Positions 1-7,349 are shown, counted from the stretch's first letter. The stretch: 8,725 nt of DNA from an uncultured Oscillospiraceae bacterium (GCA_900553255.1 USCI01000091.1:1-8725); one strand, 5' to 3'. The notes: a model not told the origin generated them from the sequence alone. A program made the numbers and translations.

Positions 1-55
1 TCTCACGCCGCATTTGTGCATCTTGCTATCTGCCAACCGGTTTTTCGACACGCTG

Positions 56-84
56 AAACGCCCGTCCGGACGGACGGGCGTTTT
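56..84. terminator. Strong bidirectional intrinsic terminator
   Basis: A perfect 12-bp stem (56-67 with 72-83, loop GGAC) is bounded by AAA on one side and TTT on the other. On the minus strand it begins 8 bases after the stop codon of the SPFH gene, so it should end that transcript, although the U-tract there is only three long. On the plus strand it is followed by TTTTCTCTTTTT, a better U-tract, which suggests it also ends a convergent plus-strand gene lying left of the window. Bases 1-50 show no gene I can support. Confidence 0.85.
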
Positions 85-90
85 CTCTTT

Positions 91-1350
91 TTATCCCTGC
101 ACATCGTTATCATCGAAACGGTCGCCGCATTCGGGGCAGAACTTCGGCGGATGCTGCGGGTCCTCCGGCTGCCAGCCGCATTTGTCGCACCGGTAAAGCG
201 GCGCGCCGGCAGGTTTTTTCGCCCCGCATTCATGGCAGAATTTCCCCTGGTTGACGGTGCCGCAGCCCGGGCAGCTCCAGCCCTGCTCCGGCTGGGCGGG
301 GGCAGCGGGAGCCGCGGCCGGCGTCTGCGCAGGCGCGGCAGCCGGCGCCGGGGCGGCGGGCTGCTGCCCCATCTGATAAAACTGGGCCGCGTTGCCTCCG
401 CCGGCCTGCTGGGCAAAGCCCATGCCCATAAAGCCGGTCATGGCGCCGGCCTGGTTCTGCGCAGCATATTCCATCGCGTTGGCCTGTGCGCCGCCCAGGC
501 GCGCGCCCATCATGCGCGGGTCGGTATACACCCGGCTTTCCTGGAATTTCTGGATCATATCCAAACTTTCCTCATCCGGATTGACCCCCGCAATGGCCAT
601 TGACACCATCGAGATGCCGCGCTTTTTGCCCCATTTTTCGGTCAGCTCGGTATTCAGCTCCGCACAAATCTGCTCGGTGAAGTTCGGCAGCATGTCATGC
701 GGCACCTTCTGCAGCGCCATCCGGCCGAGCGCCGGCTGCATCGCCGACTGCATTTCCGCGCGTAGCTGGCTTTCGATGCGGCTGCGGTCAAAGGCCGCCT
801 CCATATTGCCGCAGACGTTCACGTAAAACAGCAGCGGATCGCTGATCCGGTAGGAATATTCCCCATAGGCACGCAGCTTGATGGAGAAATTGAATTCGCT
901 GTCCCGGAACGGCACGTTGCCGACGCCCCATTTATTGCCGTAAATTTCCTTGGTGTTGATATAGTACACCCGCTGGGTGGACAACGCCTGGCCTCCGGCC
1001 GAAAAACGGCGGCCGATCTCTTCAAAGGTGGCGCTCAGATTACCGAGGCCGCCGCTGAACAGCGAAGGCTGGGTCCCGGTCTGATACACATACTGTCCCG
1101 GCTCGGCACAGAAATCCAGCACCCGGCCGTTCTCCACAATCAGCATGCACTGGCCGTCGGCCACGTCCACGCGGGAGCCGTCGGTGATGACATTATCCTC
1201 TCCCTTGGTGTTGGAGCTGCGGCGGGTGGTCTCCTTCCTGCCGCGCATGGCCAGGATATTGGCCGGCATCGCGTCGCATTTGATGTATTCCACCCACTGA
1301 TCCGCCATAGTGGAGCCGATTGCCCCGGAGATCGCTTTAATCAAACCCAT
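91..1350 (-). CDS. SPFH-domain protein with two C-terminal zinc ribbons (YdjI / 'virion core protein'-like)
   Basis: This 419-residue protein resembles the bacterial SPFH/band-7 family typified by Bacillus subtilis YdjI, soluble proteins that assemble at the membrane and, in B. subtilis, help recruit the PspA envelope-stress protein. The N-terminus (MGLIKAISGAIGSTMADQW) and the following beta-rich region with 'GQYVYQTGTQPSLFSGG' fit that family. The SPFH core covers roughly residues 20-290. A Met/Gln/Ala-rich stretch and an Ala-Pro linker (about 328-357) follow. Two four-cysteine zinc ribbons close the protein: C360/C363/C372/C375 and C388/C391/C405/C408. No transmembrane helix or signal peptide is seen, so it is probably cytoplasmic and membrane-associated. 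I chose the ATG at 1350 because AAGGAAGG lies about 7 bases upstream; the frame stays open to 1503, but the added 51 residues are low-complexity leader translation. It has its own promoter at 1475-1503 and a terminator immediately downstream. Family assignment is firm; the role in envelope stress is inferred from homologues. Confidence 0.88.
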   Translation of the reverse strand: MGLIKAISGAIGSTMADQWVEYIKCDAMPANILAMRGRKETTRRSSNTKGEDNVITDGSRVDVADGQCMLIVENGRVLDFCAEPGQYVYQTGTQPSLFSGGLGNLSATFEEIGRRFSAGGQALSTQRVYYINTKEIYGNKWGVGNVPFRDSEFNFSIKLRAYGEYSYRISDPLLFYVNVCGNMEAAFDRSRIESQLRAEMQSAMQPALGRMALQKVPHDMLPNFTEQICAELNTELTEKWGKKRGISMVSMAIAGVNPDEESLDMIQKFQESRVYTDPRMMGARLGGAQANAMEYAAQNQAGAMTGFMGMGFAQQAGGGNAAQFYQMGQQPAAPAPAAAPAQTPAAAPAAPAQPEQGWSCPGCGTVNQGKFCHECGAKKPAGAPLYRCDKCGWQPEDPQHPPKFCPECGDRFDDNDVQG

Positions 1351-1474
1351 GTTGACCCTTCCTTTCTCGCGTCGGACAGAATGCGGGAACCTTTCCGGCA
1401 CCGGAACAGCCGCACCGGACCGTCCTCCGCACACCGCCGCTCCTCCCGTCTTTGCCGGGCGGCGGTTTGTTTTC

Positions 1475-1503
1475 AGTATACACGGTTTCCGGGTAGAAAA
1501 CAA
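1475..1503 (-). promoter_or_regulatory. Sigma-A-like promoter of the SPFH gene
   Basis: On the minus strand, TTGTTT (1498-1503) and TATACT (1475-1480) are separated by 17 bases. The -10 matches five of six consensus bases; the -35 matches only its first three. Its -35 overlaps the U-tract of the preceding gene's terminator, so the two units are packed tightly. It would give a GC-rich leader of roughly 115 bases before the start at 1350. Confidence 0.6.
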
Positions 1504-1534
1504 GGGGGCGGCGGCTGCAATCAGCCGCCGCCCC
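1496..1534 (-). terminator. Intrinsic terminator of the pseudokinase gene
   Basis: A perfect 13-bp GC-only-rich stem (1505-1517 with 1522-1534, loop of four bases) starts 17 bases after the stop codon at 1552. On the minus strand it is followed by CTTGTTTTCT. This is a clear rho-independent terminator that separates the pseudokinase gene from the SPFH gene. Confidence 0.9.
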
Positions 1535-1551
1535 GGCGTATTTCCTTCCCG

Positions 1552-3300
1552 CTAATTGCGGCCGGGCCTGGAACTGGTATCCGAACCGCTTGACGTATCC
1601 CGTGAAGTGTCGGGCGGATCGGAGGTGTCCGGGGTGACGTCGCTGATATACAGCGTTACTCTGGCCCCTTCCTCCAGCTCGGTGCCCACCGCCGGATCGG
1701 TGCCCTCGACGCTGCCGCGCGGCTGATCCGATTCCTGCACCTTCACGGTGGTCACCTCAAAGCCCGCAAGCTCCAGGTACCGGCGCGCGTAAAGCTCCGG
1801 CCAGCCGGTCACATCCGGCACAGGGGTGGCTTCCGGCCCGTCGCTGATGATGACATAAATGGTGGTGCCTTCCGGCTGACTTTCCTCCGCCTTCGGGCTC
1901 TGATCCAGGATTTCCCCCTTCGGCCGGGTGCTGTACTGCTTATACTGCACCACAACCTTCATATTGCCGCGCAGCGTCTTGTCCTTGACATCCTTATACA
2001 GCTGGCCCACGAGGTTTTCCACCGCATAGGTCGCCTCGACGTTCGTATAGCTGGCAGTACTCTGCTCGTTGGGCATCGTCCAGGTCGGCATGGTCTGCGA
2101 GGTATCGCCGGAGGTATCCTCCCCTCCGCCGAACAGGTCCGGGAACAGCATCAGCAGCACCGCACCGGCAATCAGCAGCAGGACGATAAACACCGCAAGC
2201 GCCACGAGCAGGATATACTTGCCGTTTTTCTTCTTTTTGGGCGGTTCCGGCGCCTTTTCGGCCGGTGCCGGCGTTTTGCGGGCCGGCTCCACAGCCTTGG
2301 CCGGCGCCGGTGCGTCGTCCTGCAGGAGTGCCGTCACCGCAGGCGCCGCCGTCAGCTGGTCACGGAATGCCGCGATGGTGGCGGTGCGCTTATCCGGCGA
2401 AATCTGCAGCGCATTGAACAGCGCCGCCGCCACATGATCCGGCAGCGTCTTGGCCACATCCGCCGGCACATACAGATCGCTGGAATTCCGGGTGCGCGAG
2501 GTGCTGTCGGGCGGCGGGTTGCCGGTAAGCACACGGAACACCGTCGCCGCCAGGCCGTACACGTCCGCCGGCACCCCGGCGGTCAGCTCGAAGCCATACT
2601 GTTCCGGCGCAGAATACCCGGCGATCAGCTGCGGCTTGAGATCGGTGCTGACCATACGGGCTTCCGGAATCGCAAATCCGGTCAGGCGCAGCTTGCCGTC
2701 CGGACCGATAACCATGTTTTCCGCGCACAGGCCGAGGTGCACCACCCCCGCGGAATGCATCGCCGCAAGCGACGCCATCACCGGCATCAGCAGCGGACGT
2801 GCATCGTCCCAGCTCATCCGGCCGCCCATCTGCTGCAGGCGCGCTTCCAGCGTGACCCCTTCGCAATATTCGCTAACCGTATAGGCGGTGTTATTCTGTT
2901 CAAAAATGTCATACATCGGCATCACTGCCGGCAGGTCGCGCAGGCGGGCGAGTGCGCGGGCATGGGTGCGGAATTTCTCCTTGTATTCGGCAAAGGTGTT
3001 TTCACAGCCGCCGATCACCTGCACGGTGCCGTCCTCGGCGCGCTCACAGAGCGTATCGGGCAGGAACTCCCGGATCAGGATCGCCGCCTTGAGCACCTGA
3101 TCGAAGCCGATATACACCGCCGCGTCGCCGCCTGCCTGCAGCACCCGGCCGACCAGATAACGGTCGGACAGCAGCGTGCGCACCGGCAGATAGCTCGACG
3201 GGTTTTCTCCCGATGCCGGATATCCGCAGATGCCGCATTCCCCCCGCCCTTCCGGCAGCGGGTTCATGCAGCCCATGCACAGATTATCGCCATTGGCCAT
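1552..3300 (-). CDS. Zinc-ribbon, kinase-fold (pseudokinase), single-TM, PASTA-domain membrane protein
   Basis: This 582-residue protein has the layout of a PrkC/Stk-type receptor kinase with an added N-terminal zinc ribbon. In order: zinc ribbon C8/C11/C22/C25; kinase-like domain about 47-315; Pro/Ala/Lys linker 328-360 ending in KKKK; one transmembrane helix about 361-386; two PASTA-like repeats outside the cell (about 422-488 and 493-553); and a Thr/Ser/Asp-rich tail with repeated DTS. The kinase catalytic residues are replaced. The glycine loop reads VLQAGGDAAVY (53-63), the VAIK lysine position is R77 in ILIREFLP, the HRD site reads HLGLCAEN (188-195, Asp to Gly190), and DFG reads GFA (208-210). 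Structural motifs remain: APE in YSAPEQY (229-235), D246 in DVYGLAATVFRVLTG, and R305. I therefore call a pseudokinase that probably senses or scaffolds rather than phosphorylates. PASTA repeats in relatives bind muropeptides or lipid II. Start: ATG 3300 lies 9 bases after GAGAGG; ATG 3309 (three residues longer) is nearly on top of the AAGGAG and is less likely. It has its own promoter (3387-3415) and terminator. Confidence 0.9.
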   Translation of the reverse strand: MANGDNLCMGCMNPLPEGRGECGICGYPASGENPSSYLPVRTLLSDRYLVGRVLQAGGDAAVYIGFDQVLKAAILIREFLPDTLCERAEDGTVQVIGGCENTFAEYKEKFRTHARALARLRDLPAVMPMYDIFEQNNTAYTVSEYCEGVTLEARLQQMGGRMSWDDARPLLMPVMASLAAMHSAGVVHLGLCAENMVIGPDGKLRLTGFAIPEARMVSTDLKPQLIAGYSAPEQYGFELTAGVPADVYGLAATVFRVLTGNPPPDSTSRTRNSSDLYVPADVAKTLPDHVAAALFNALQISPDKRTATIAAFRDQLTAAPAVTALLQDDAPAPAKAVEPARKTPAPAEKAPEPPKKKKNGKYILLVALAVFIVLLLIAGAVLLMLFPDLFGGGEDTSGDTSQTMPTWTMPNEQSTASYTNVEATYAVENLVGQLYKDVKDKTLRGNMKVVVQYKQYSTRPKGEILDQSPKAEESQPEGTTIYVIISDGPEATPVPDVTGWPELYARRYLELAGFEVTTVKVQESDQPRGSVEGTDPAVGTELEEGARVTLYISDVTPDTSDPPDTSRDTSSGSDTSSRPGRN

Positions 3301-3323
3301 CGTTGTCATCCTCTCCTTGGCTT

Positions 3324-3373
3324 CCCCGCAGCCGCATAACCGCGGGGTATGCCGCCGCACAAAGCGGCAGCAT
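3324..3373 (-). other. Two hairpins in the pseudokinase mRNA leader
   Basis: Between the promoter and the ribosome binding site lie two stem-loops. The first (3349-3358 with 3364-3373, loop of five) is 10 bp with one G-U pair on the minus-strand RNA. The second (3324-3329 with 3342-3347) is a 6-bp CCCCGC/GCGGGG stem with a 12-base loop and ends about ten bases before the AAGGAGAGG. Neither has a U-tract, so they are not terminators. They could stabilise the mRNA or limit ribosome access. No known riboswitch class is recognised. Confidence 0.45.
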
Positions 3374-3386
3374 ATTCATTTCCCTT

Positions 3387-3415
3387 ATTGTAGTCAAACC
3401 GCCGGGCAAAGTCAA
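3387..3415 (-). promoter_or_regulatory. Sigma-A-type promoter of the pseudokinase gene
   Basis: On the minus strand, TTGACT (3410-3415) and TACAAT (3387-3392) are exactly 17 bases apart, each matching five of six consensus bases. It sits 28 bases beyond the stop codon of the helicase-loader gene. No convincing terminator hairpin lies between that stop and this promoter, so read-through from the replication operon is possible in addition. Confidence 0.8.
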
Positions 3416-3442
3416 GAACCGTTACAGAATTGATACCTTCCG

Positions 3443-4441
3443 TTATTCCCCCCGGCCGAACAGCCGCTGCTCGTTTTTCAGCTGGCGGATGTCCCTCCCG
3501 GCAAACACCAGCGGCACAAAGGTGCCGGTGATGCGGGAGGCGATCTGGTCGCCGTAGCGCTCCTGCAGCTGCGGCTGGGTGAGGTTGGTGCTGATGACGG
3601 TGGGCAGCCGGGACAGCATGCGGGTGTTGATGATGTTATACAGGCAGGAGGTATAGAACGCGCTGCCGAATTCGGTGCCGAGGTCATCGATCACCAGCAG
3701 GTCGCAGCTCTCGAGCAGATCCTCGCTCTCCCCCTCGGCACGGCCGAAATGCTCCTTTTCAATGCGGTGCAGCAGCGTCTGCGCCGGGCCGTAGATCACC
3801 CCGAACCCCCGCTCGGCCGCCGCTTTGGCGATCGCGAGGGCGGCATGGGTTTTGCCGGTGCCGGTCGGCCCGCGCAGCAGCAGGCTGTCCGCCGGCAGCC
3901 CAAAATTCTCCGCATAGCTGCGGCAGTAGGCCAGTACCCCGCGCATCTGTTCCCGCGGGGAAACCCCGGTGCGCGGATCCTTTTCGCCGGGATAGTAATC
4001 GAGCGTCATCCGGTCGAAATCGGTCAATTCCATCGCACTCATCCCGCTGAGCCGGCGGCAGGCCTCCTCCTTGAGCAGCGCCTCCATGCAGCTGCACACC
4101 TTGCCGTCCGCATAGCCGGTATCCCGGCACCGCGGACAGACATACTGCGGCTCGAAATCCGGCGATTTTACCCCGGCCTTCGCCAGAATTTCCGCCATCT
4201 CGGCCTGCAGAGCGAGATTCTTCCGCTTGATTTCCTCCACCGCGGCCTCCACGTCACCGCCGCTGATCACCGCGCGGGTCACCTGCCCGGCCGTGGCAGC
4301 CATCTCCCGCCGGATTTCCTGCAGGCGGGGATAGCGTGCGGTCATCTGTTCCTCCAGGGCGGCCGCCTGCGCGGATGCGTGCATCCGACGGCGCTCGAGC
4401 CGTGCGCGCACCGCGTCGTATACCTCCCGGCTGTATCCCAT
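3443..4441 (-). CDS. DnaC/DnaI-like AAA+ replicative helicase loader
   Basis: This 332-residue ATPase belongs to the DnaC/DnaI/IstB-like AAA+ group that loads the hexameric replicative helicase onto DNA at the origin and during restart. An N-terminal region with coiled-coil character (about 1-90) is followed by a small metal-binding motif C102/C105/C116/C118 (CPRC...CSC), as in DnaI-type loaders. Then come Walker A GPTGTGKT (191-198), Walker B LLVIDDLG (248-255), sensor-1 asparagine in TVISTN (N286), and a probable arginine finger in ASRITG (R303). Its length fits DnaI-type loaders. The ATG at 4441 has AAGGGG 7 bases upstream. It follows the DnaD-domain gene by 45 bases on the same strand without a terminator, so the two are very likely co-transcribed. 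Such a loader plus DnaD protein is the normal Firmicutes arrangement for primosome assembly; a phage or IS21 IstB partner is unlikely because no transposase or phage gene is present. Confidence 0.93.
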   Translation of the reverse strand: MGYSREVYDAVRARLERRRMHASAQAAALEEQMTARYPRLQEIRREMAATAGQVTRAVISGGDVEAAVEEIKRKNLALQAEMAEILAKAGVKSPDFEPQYVCPRCRDTGYADGKVCSCMEALLKEEACRRLSGMSAMELTDFDRMTLDYYPGEKDPRTGVSPREQMRGVLAYCRSYAENFGLPADSLLLRGPTGTGKTHAALAIAKAAAERGFGVIYGPAQTLLHRIEKEHFGRAEGESEDLLESCDLLVIDDLGTEFGSAFYTSCLYNIINTRMLSRLPTVISTNLTQPQLQERYGDQIASRITGTFVPLVFAGRDIRQLKNEQRLFGRGE

Positions 4442-4486
4442 ATTCCTACCCCTTTCTTGCCGGTCTGCGCACCGGCAGCGGACCGT

Positions 4487-5494
4487 TTAAGCCTTCCGGA
4501 AAACAGGGACAAAGCCGGCCACCTGTCTTTCGTACGCCTCCAGGTCCAGCGAGCTTTCCGCTTTCGCCGCCTTCTTCCCCTTGCCGGCCGCCTGCGCCTT
4601 CTCGAGGGTGTCCACCCCATCGATATGCCAGTGCTCGAGAATTTTATTCATATAATTGCACTGGAAGCCGCCGGTCTTCTCCCTGCACTGCGCAAACGCC
4701 TGCGCAATCAGTTCATCCGGCATGCTCCATTCAAAAATCCACCTTTCCGCCGCATTGAGCTGCGCGGCGGTCGGGTGCTCAACCGACAGGTCCAGCAGCG
4801 TATGTACCCGCTCCCAAGCGCGCCGGCTGCGTTCCAGATGGCACAGCCGCTCCTCCGCGGCCTCCATCGTGGTAATTCCCTTATCCACCCAGTCGAGCGC
4901 GACCTTCTCCACATACCGCATATTCGCCTTGCCGGAGGCGACGGCATACGCCACCACCATCAGGATCACCTCCGCCGGCAAACCCGCGGTGTCGTACAGG
5001 TACAGCAGCGTTTCCATATCCCCGTGGGAAATCGGCCGGCCGAGCCGCGCCGACGTGGTATCCAGCAGATACGCGAATTCCGGGCTGTTTTTCTGCCGCG
5101 CAATCACCTCGGTCATCTGCGGCTTGACCGCACGCGGGCGCGCGGCGGGCGCCGCAGCGGCAGGCGCATCCGCCGGCGGTACAGCGGCCGTCTTCGGCCG
5201 TTCTGTCCTGGCCGGCATCTTTTCCGCCGCTTTCGCCGCAGGGCGGGGTTTCTCCCCGCTGCGGGAGAGTACGCCGGTTTCCACCCAGTACTGCAGCGCG
5301 TCGGTGCAGTCCGCCGCCGGCAGGCCGATCGCCGCCGCGCACGCTTCGGCATCAAACGTGCCGTGTCCCGCCCGCGCCAGCCAGAGCAGCACCTTCAGCT
5401 GCGCCGAACCGGCCAGCCGGATATGCTTGTCCACCACCTGCGCCGGCACCGCAAACACCTCATCCAACGCTTCCGGGTTCCACCGTATTGTCAT
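4487..5494 (-). CDS. DnaD-domain replication initiation protein (two DnaD domains)
   Basis: This 335-residue protein has the DnaD/DnaB (Firmicutes) architecture: an N-terminal winged-helix-like region (about 1-78), an Ala/Pro-rich flexible linker (about 82-125), then two DnaD-type helical domains. The first spans about 138-212 (AYLLDTTSARLGRPISHGD) and carries a YxxxVxxxW motif (Y194, V198, W202). The second spans about 226-298 and carries YMNKILEHW (Y281, I285, W289), the YxxxIxxxW signature used for single-stranded DNA contact in this family. A short acidic/aromatic tail ends the protein. DnaD and DnaB remodel DNA and recruit the helicase loader, and the loader gene follows by 45 bases, which supports the call. 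Start ATG 5494 is preceded by AAAGGAG at 8 bases. It could correspond functionally to either DnaD or DnaB of B. subtilis; the double domain cannot decide this from one sequence. Confidence 0.92.
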   Translation of the reverse strand: MTIRWNPEALDEVFAVPAQVVDKHIRLAGSAQLKVLLWLARAGHGTFDAEACAAAIGLPAADCTDALQYWVETGVLSRSGEKPRPAAKAAEKMPARTERPKTAAVPPADAPAAAAPAARPRAVKPQMTEVIARQKNSPEFAYLLDTTSARLGRPISHGDMETLLYLYDTAGLPAEVILMVVAYAVASGKANMRYVEKVALDWVDKGITTMEAAEERLCHLERSRRAWERVHTLLDLSVEHPTAAQLNAAERWIFEWSMPDELIAQAFAQCREKTGGFQCNYMNKILEHWHIDGVDTLEKAQAAGKGKKAAKAESSLDLEAYERQVAGFVPVFRKA

Positions 5495-5523
5495 GCCGCC
5501 TTCTCCTTTTCCGTCCCGCCATC

Positions 5524-5557
5524 GTCAAAACAACGGTTTCCCGCAAACGGGAAACCG
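5524..5557 (-). terminator. Terminator-like hairpin inside the dnaD-operon leader
   Basis: A perfect 10-bp stem (5534-5543 with 5548-5557, loop of four) is followed on the minus strand by TTGTTTTGACG. It can serve as terminator for the glycosyltransferase gene that ends at 5721. However, it lies downstream of the best promoter for the DnaD gene (5613-5642) and about 20 bases before its ribosome binding site, so it may instead attenuate the replication operon. The U-tract is interrupted, so leaky termination is likely. Confidence 0.6.
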
Positions 5558-5612
5558 CTCAAGCGCTTTCATCCTCCCCGGCCGCCGGGCAGAATCCCGT
5601 GGCCGGGATTTT

Positions 5613-5642
5613 ATTATACACGCAAACCGCCCCGCAGGGCAA
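5613..5642 (-). promoter_or_regulatory. Probable promoter of the DnaD/helicase-loader operon
   Basis: On the minus strand a perfect TATAAT (5613-5618) lies 18 bases after TTGCCC (5637-5642), a four-of-six -35. It would give a leader of about 110 bases. That leader contains a 7-bp hairpin at its very start (5593-5599 with 5604-5610) and the terminator-like hairpin at 5534-5557. A perfect TTGACA at 5655-5660 is 36 bases from this -10 and has no partner at the right distance. Confidence 0.6.
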
Positions 5643-5720
5643 CAGGTATTTTTGTGTCAAAAGTTCCGGCGCCGCCGAATCCGTGCATTTGCGCCAAAAT
5701 GGCTGCGGAACCGGTTTTCC

Positions 5721-7283
5721 CTAATCCTCCGCCGGGATGCACACCACGCTGTACCGCGCAAACTGCGCCGCCGGCTCCGGCAGCGAAGGCTCCGCCTCGA
5801 GCCGGCTATTGGGCAGCACATAAATCCCCGGCGCCCGCCGGCTCAGCGGCGAGGTGTCAAACACAAAATGCCCGAACGAGGACACCCACTGGAATTCCAC
5901 CTCGCGCTTCGGGATCTGCACCGTATCGAGATAATCCTGCGGCGGCGTCCTCGTATAGAAGAGCGCATAGATATACGGCGCATTCACGTCAGAGGTGACA
6001 TAGACGGTGTCCTCCTCCCCGGCGAGCGCCTCAGCCGCCTGGATTGCTTCGCCGAACGAGGCGAAAAAAGCGGCGGAGGTCTTTTCGTTATGCGGGCCGA
6101 AATACTGCGTGCAGAAGCCGCACAGCAGCACCGCATAGCACGCCCCGACCGCCGCGAGCTTCCGCCGGCCGCTGCACAGCCGGTCAAGCCCGAGCGCGGT
6201 GAACAGCAGCATCGCGGGATACACGATATTCACCCGGTTGATGTTGGTCCACGCATACACCAAAAACAGCAAAAGCCCCGCCGCCAGCCACACCGTCACC
6301 AAAATCCAGGCGGAAGCCTTCTCCCTCCGGCAGCGGCGCACCGCCGCATATACGCCGTACACGGTGAACGGCAGCGAGATCAGGTACAGCGTACCATATC
6401 CCGGCACCTGGTTGCCCACCATGCCGTCCTCCTGCAGGATCACGTTGCGGAAAAAATACGACAGGCTGTCGAGCAGGCTATGGGACTGCGTGGCAGTCGC
6501 CATGCGGGTGACGCCGGTCATTTCCGGGGCGGTGAAGCCAAAAATGCGGATATCGCCCCAGTGGAAAAGGTTGGTCAGCACAAACAGCGCAATCGGCAGC
6601 GCGACGATGACAAATACGCCCACGCTCGCGAACAGCCAGCGCAGCGGGATTTTCCGCCGCACCAGCATATATACCGCCGCCGCGACACAGAACACCGGCA
6701 CCACAAGATAGGCCGCGCCGTAAGCGTACAGGCACAGCGCCATCAGCCCCGCCGCCAGCGGCAGCAGGCCATGACGGTCCAGCCCGGCGAGCAGCACATA
6801 AAACGCCAGCAGGAACAGGCCCGGAAACAGGTTGGATTCCAGCCCCCAGCGGCTGACCATGATGCACCACGGTGCGACCGCCGCCAGCGCCATGCCGATA
6901 TACGCGCACCGCAGCCCGGACAGGCGGCGCAGGATGAGGAACACCAACGCCACCGACGCGAGCCCGAACAGCAGGTTGACCATCCGCACACTGGCCACCG
7001 TCAATCCCATCACCGCAATAAACGGCATCGACAGGTAGGCGTACAGCGCGTTCTGCCCGCTCCCCCACGCGATCAGGTGCACCGGCAGGCGGATGCCGTT
7101 GCGGTCGATACCATAATGCAGGATCGACCAGGCGTCGTATCCGATGGACGCCTCGTCCTGGTTCAGGCCGCCCGGCACCGTGCCGAACGCCCACAGCCGC
7201 AAAACCGCCGCAAGCAGGAAAATCAGCACAAACGGCAGCCATTTCGGCACACTGCCGCGCAAAACCGCTGCTTTTGCCTGCAT
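5721..7283 (-). CDS. GT39/PMT-like (GT-C fold) polytopic glycosyltransferase
   Basis: This 520-residue integral membrane protein resembles the GT39/PMT_2 (ArnT-like) group, which moves a sugar from a polyprenyl-phosphate donor to a protein, lipid or polysaccharide on the outer face of the membrane. Many hydrophobic segments follow the first (about 14-31), which is succeeded by an outside loop with the acidic pair D43-E44 in NQDEASIGYDAWSI, the usual GT-C catalytic-site signature. SRWGLESN (144-151) is a second conserved motif. Hydrophobic segments continue to about residue 400, and a soluble extracellular C-terminal part of about 120 residues (YVTSDVNAPYIYALFY...) closes the protein. Start ATG 7283 has GGGAGGGGG about 8 bases upstream, and an excellent promoter lies at 7316-7344. 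The gene stands alone; no polysaccharide cluster or polyprenyl-phosphate sugar synthase is nearby, so donor and acceptor cannot be named. Confidence 0.85.
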   Translation of the reverse strand: MQAKAAVLRGSVPKWLPFVLIFLLAAVLRLWAFGTVPGGLNQDEASIGYDAWSILHYGIDRNGIRLPVHLIAWGSGQNALYAYLSMPFIAVMGLTVASVRMVNLLFGLASVALVFLILRRLSGLRCAYIGMALAAVAPWCIMVSRWGLESNLFPGLFLLAFYVLLAGLDRHGLLPLAAGLMALCLYAYGAAYLVVPVFCVAAAVYMLVRRKIPLRWLFASVGVFVIVALPIALFVLTNLFHWGDIRIFGFTAPEMTGVTRMATATQSHSLLDSLSYFFRNVILQEDGMVGNQVPGYGTLYLISLPFTVYGVYAAVRRCRREKASAWILVTVWLAAGLLLFLVYAWTNINRVNIVYPAMLLFTALGLDRLCSGRRKLAAVGACYAVLLCGFCTQYFGPHNEKTSAAFFASFGEAIQAAEALAGEEDTVYVTSDVNAPYIYALFYTRTPPQDYLDTVQIPKREVEFQWVSSFGHFVFDTSPLSRRAPGIYVLPNSRLEAEPSLPEPAAQFARYSVVCIPAED

Positions 7284-7315
7284 GGCCGCCGCCCCCTCCC
7301 GCTCTCTTCTCTTTT

Positions 7316-7344
7316 ATTATATCCGAGATTCCCCGGCATGGCAA
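7316..7344 (-). promoter_or_regulatory. Strong sigma-A-type promoter of the glycosyltransferase gene
   Basis: On the minus strand TTGCCA (7339-7344) and a perfect TATAAT (7316-7321) are 17 bases apart. The -35 starts only five bases beyond the stop codon of the small upstream gene (7350), and no terminator separates the two, so the glycosyltransferase can be driven both by this promoter and by read-through. Confidence 0.82.
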
Positions 7345-7349
7345 TTCCT

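Noticed and set aside
1351..1503. N-terminal extension of the SPFH protein to an ATG at 1503
   Set aside because: The extension spans the promoter and leader; a good ribosome binding site and the conserved MGLIKAISG start are at 1350.
2434..3339. A 301-codon plus-strand open frame opposite the kinase-like domain
   Set aside because: Antisense shadow; no motif and His/Arg-rich low-information composition.
3443..4441. IstB transposition helper of an IS21-type element
   Set aside because: No transposase or terminal repeats nearby; the Cys motif and the DnaD-domain neighbour point to a chromosomal helicase loader.
5655..5660. Perfect TTGACA as -35 of the dnaD-operon promoter
   Set aside because: It lies 36 bases from TATAAT and has no AT-rich hexamer at 16-18 bases.
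3749..5998. A 749-codon plus-strand open frame over the helicase loader and DnaD genes
   Set aside because: Antisense shadow with His/Arg/Pro-rich composition; the minus strand carries Walker and DnaD motifs in full.
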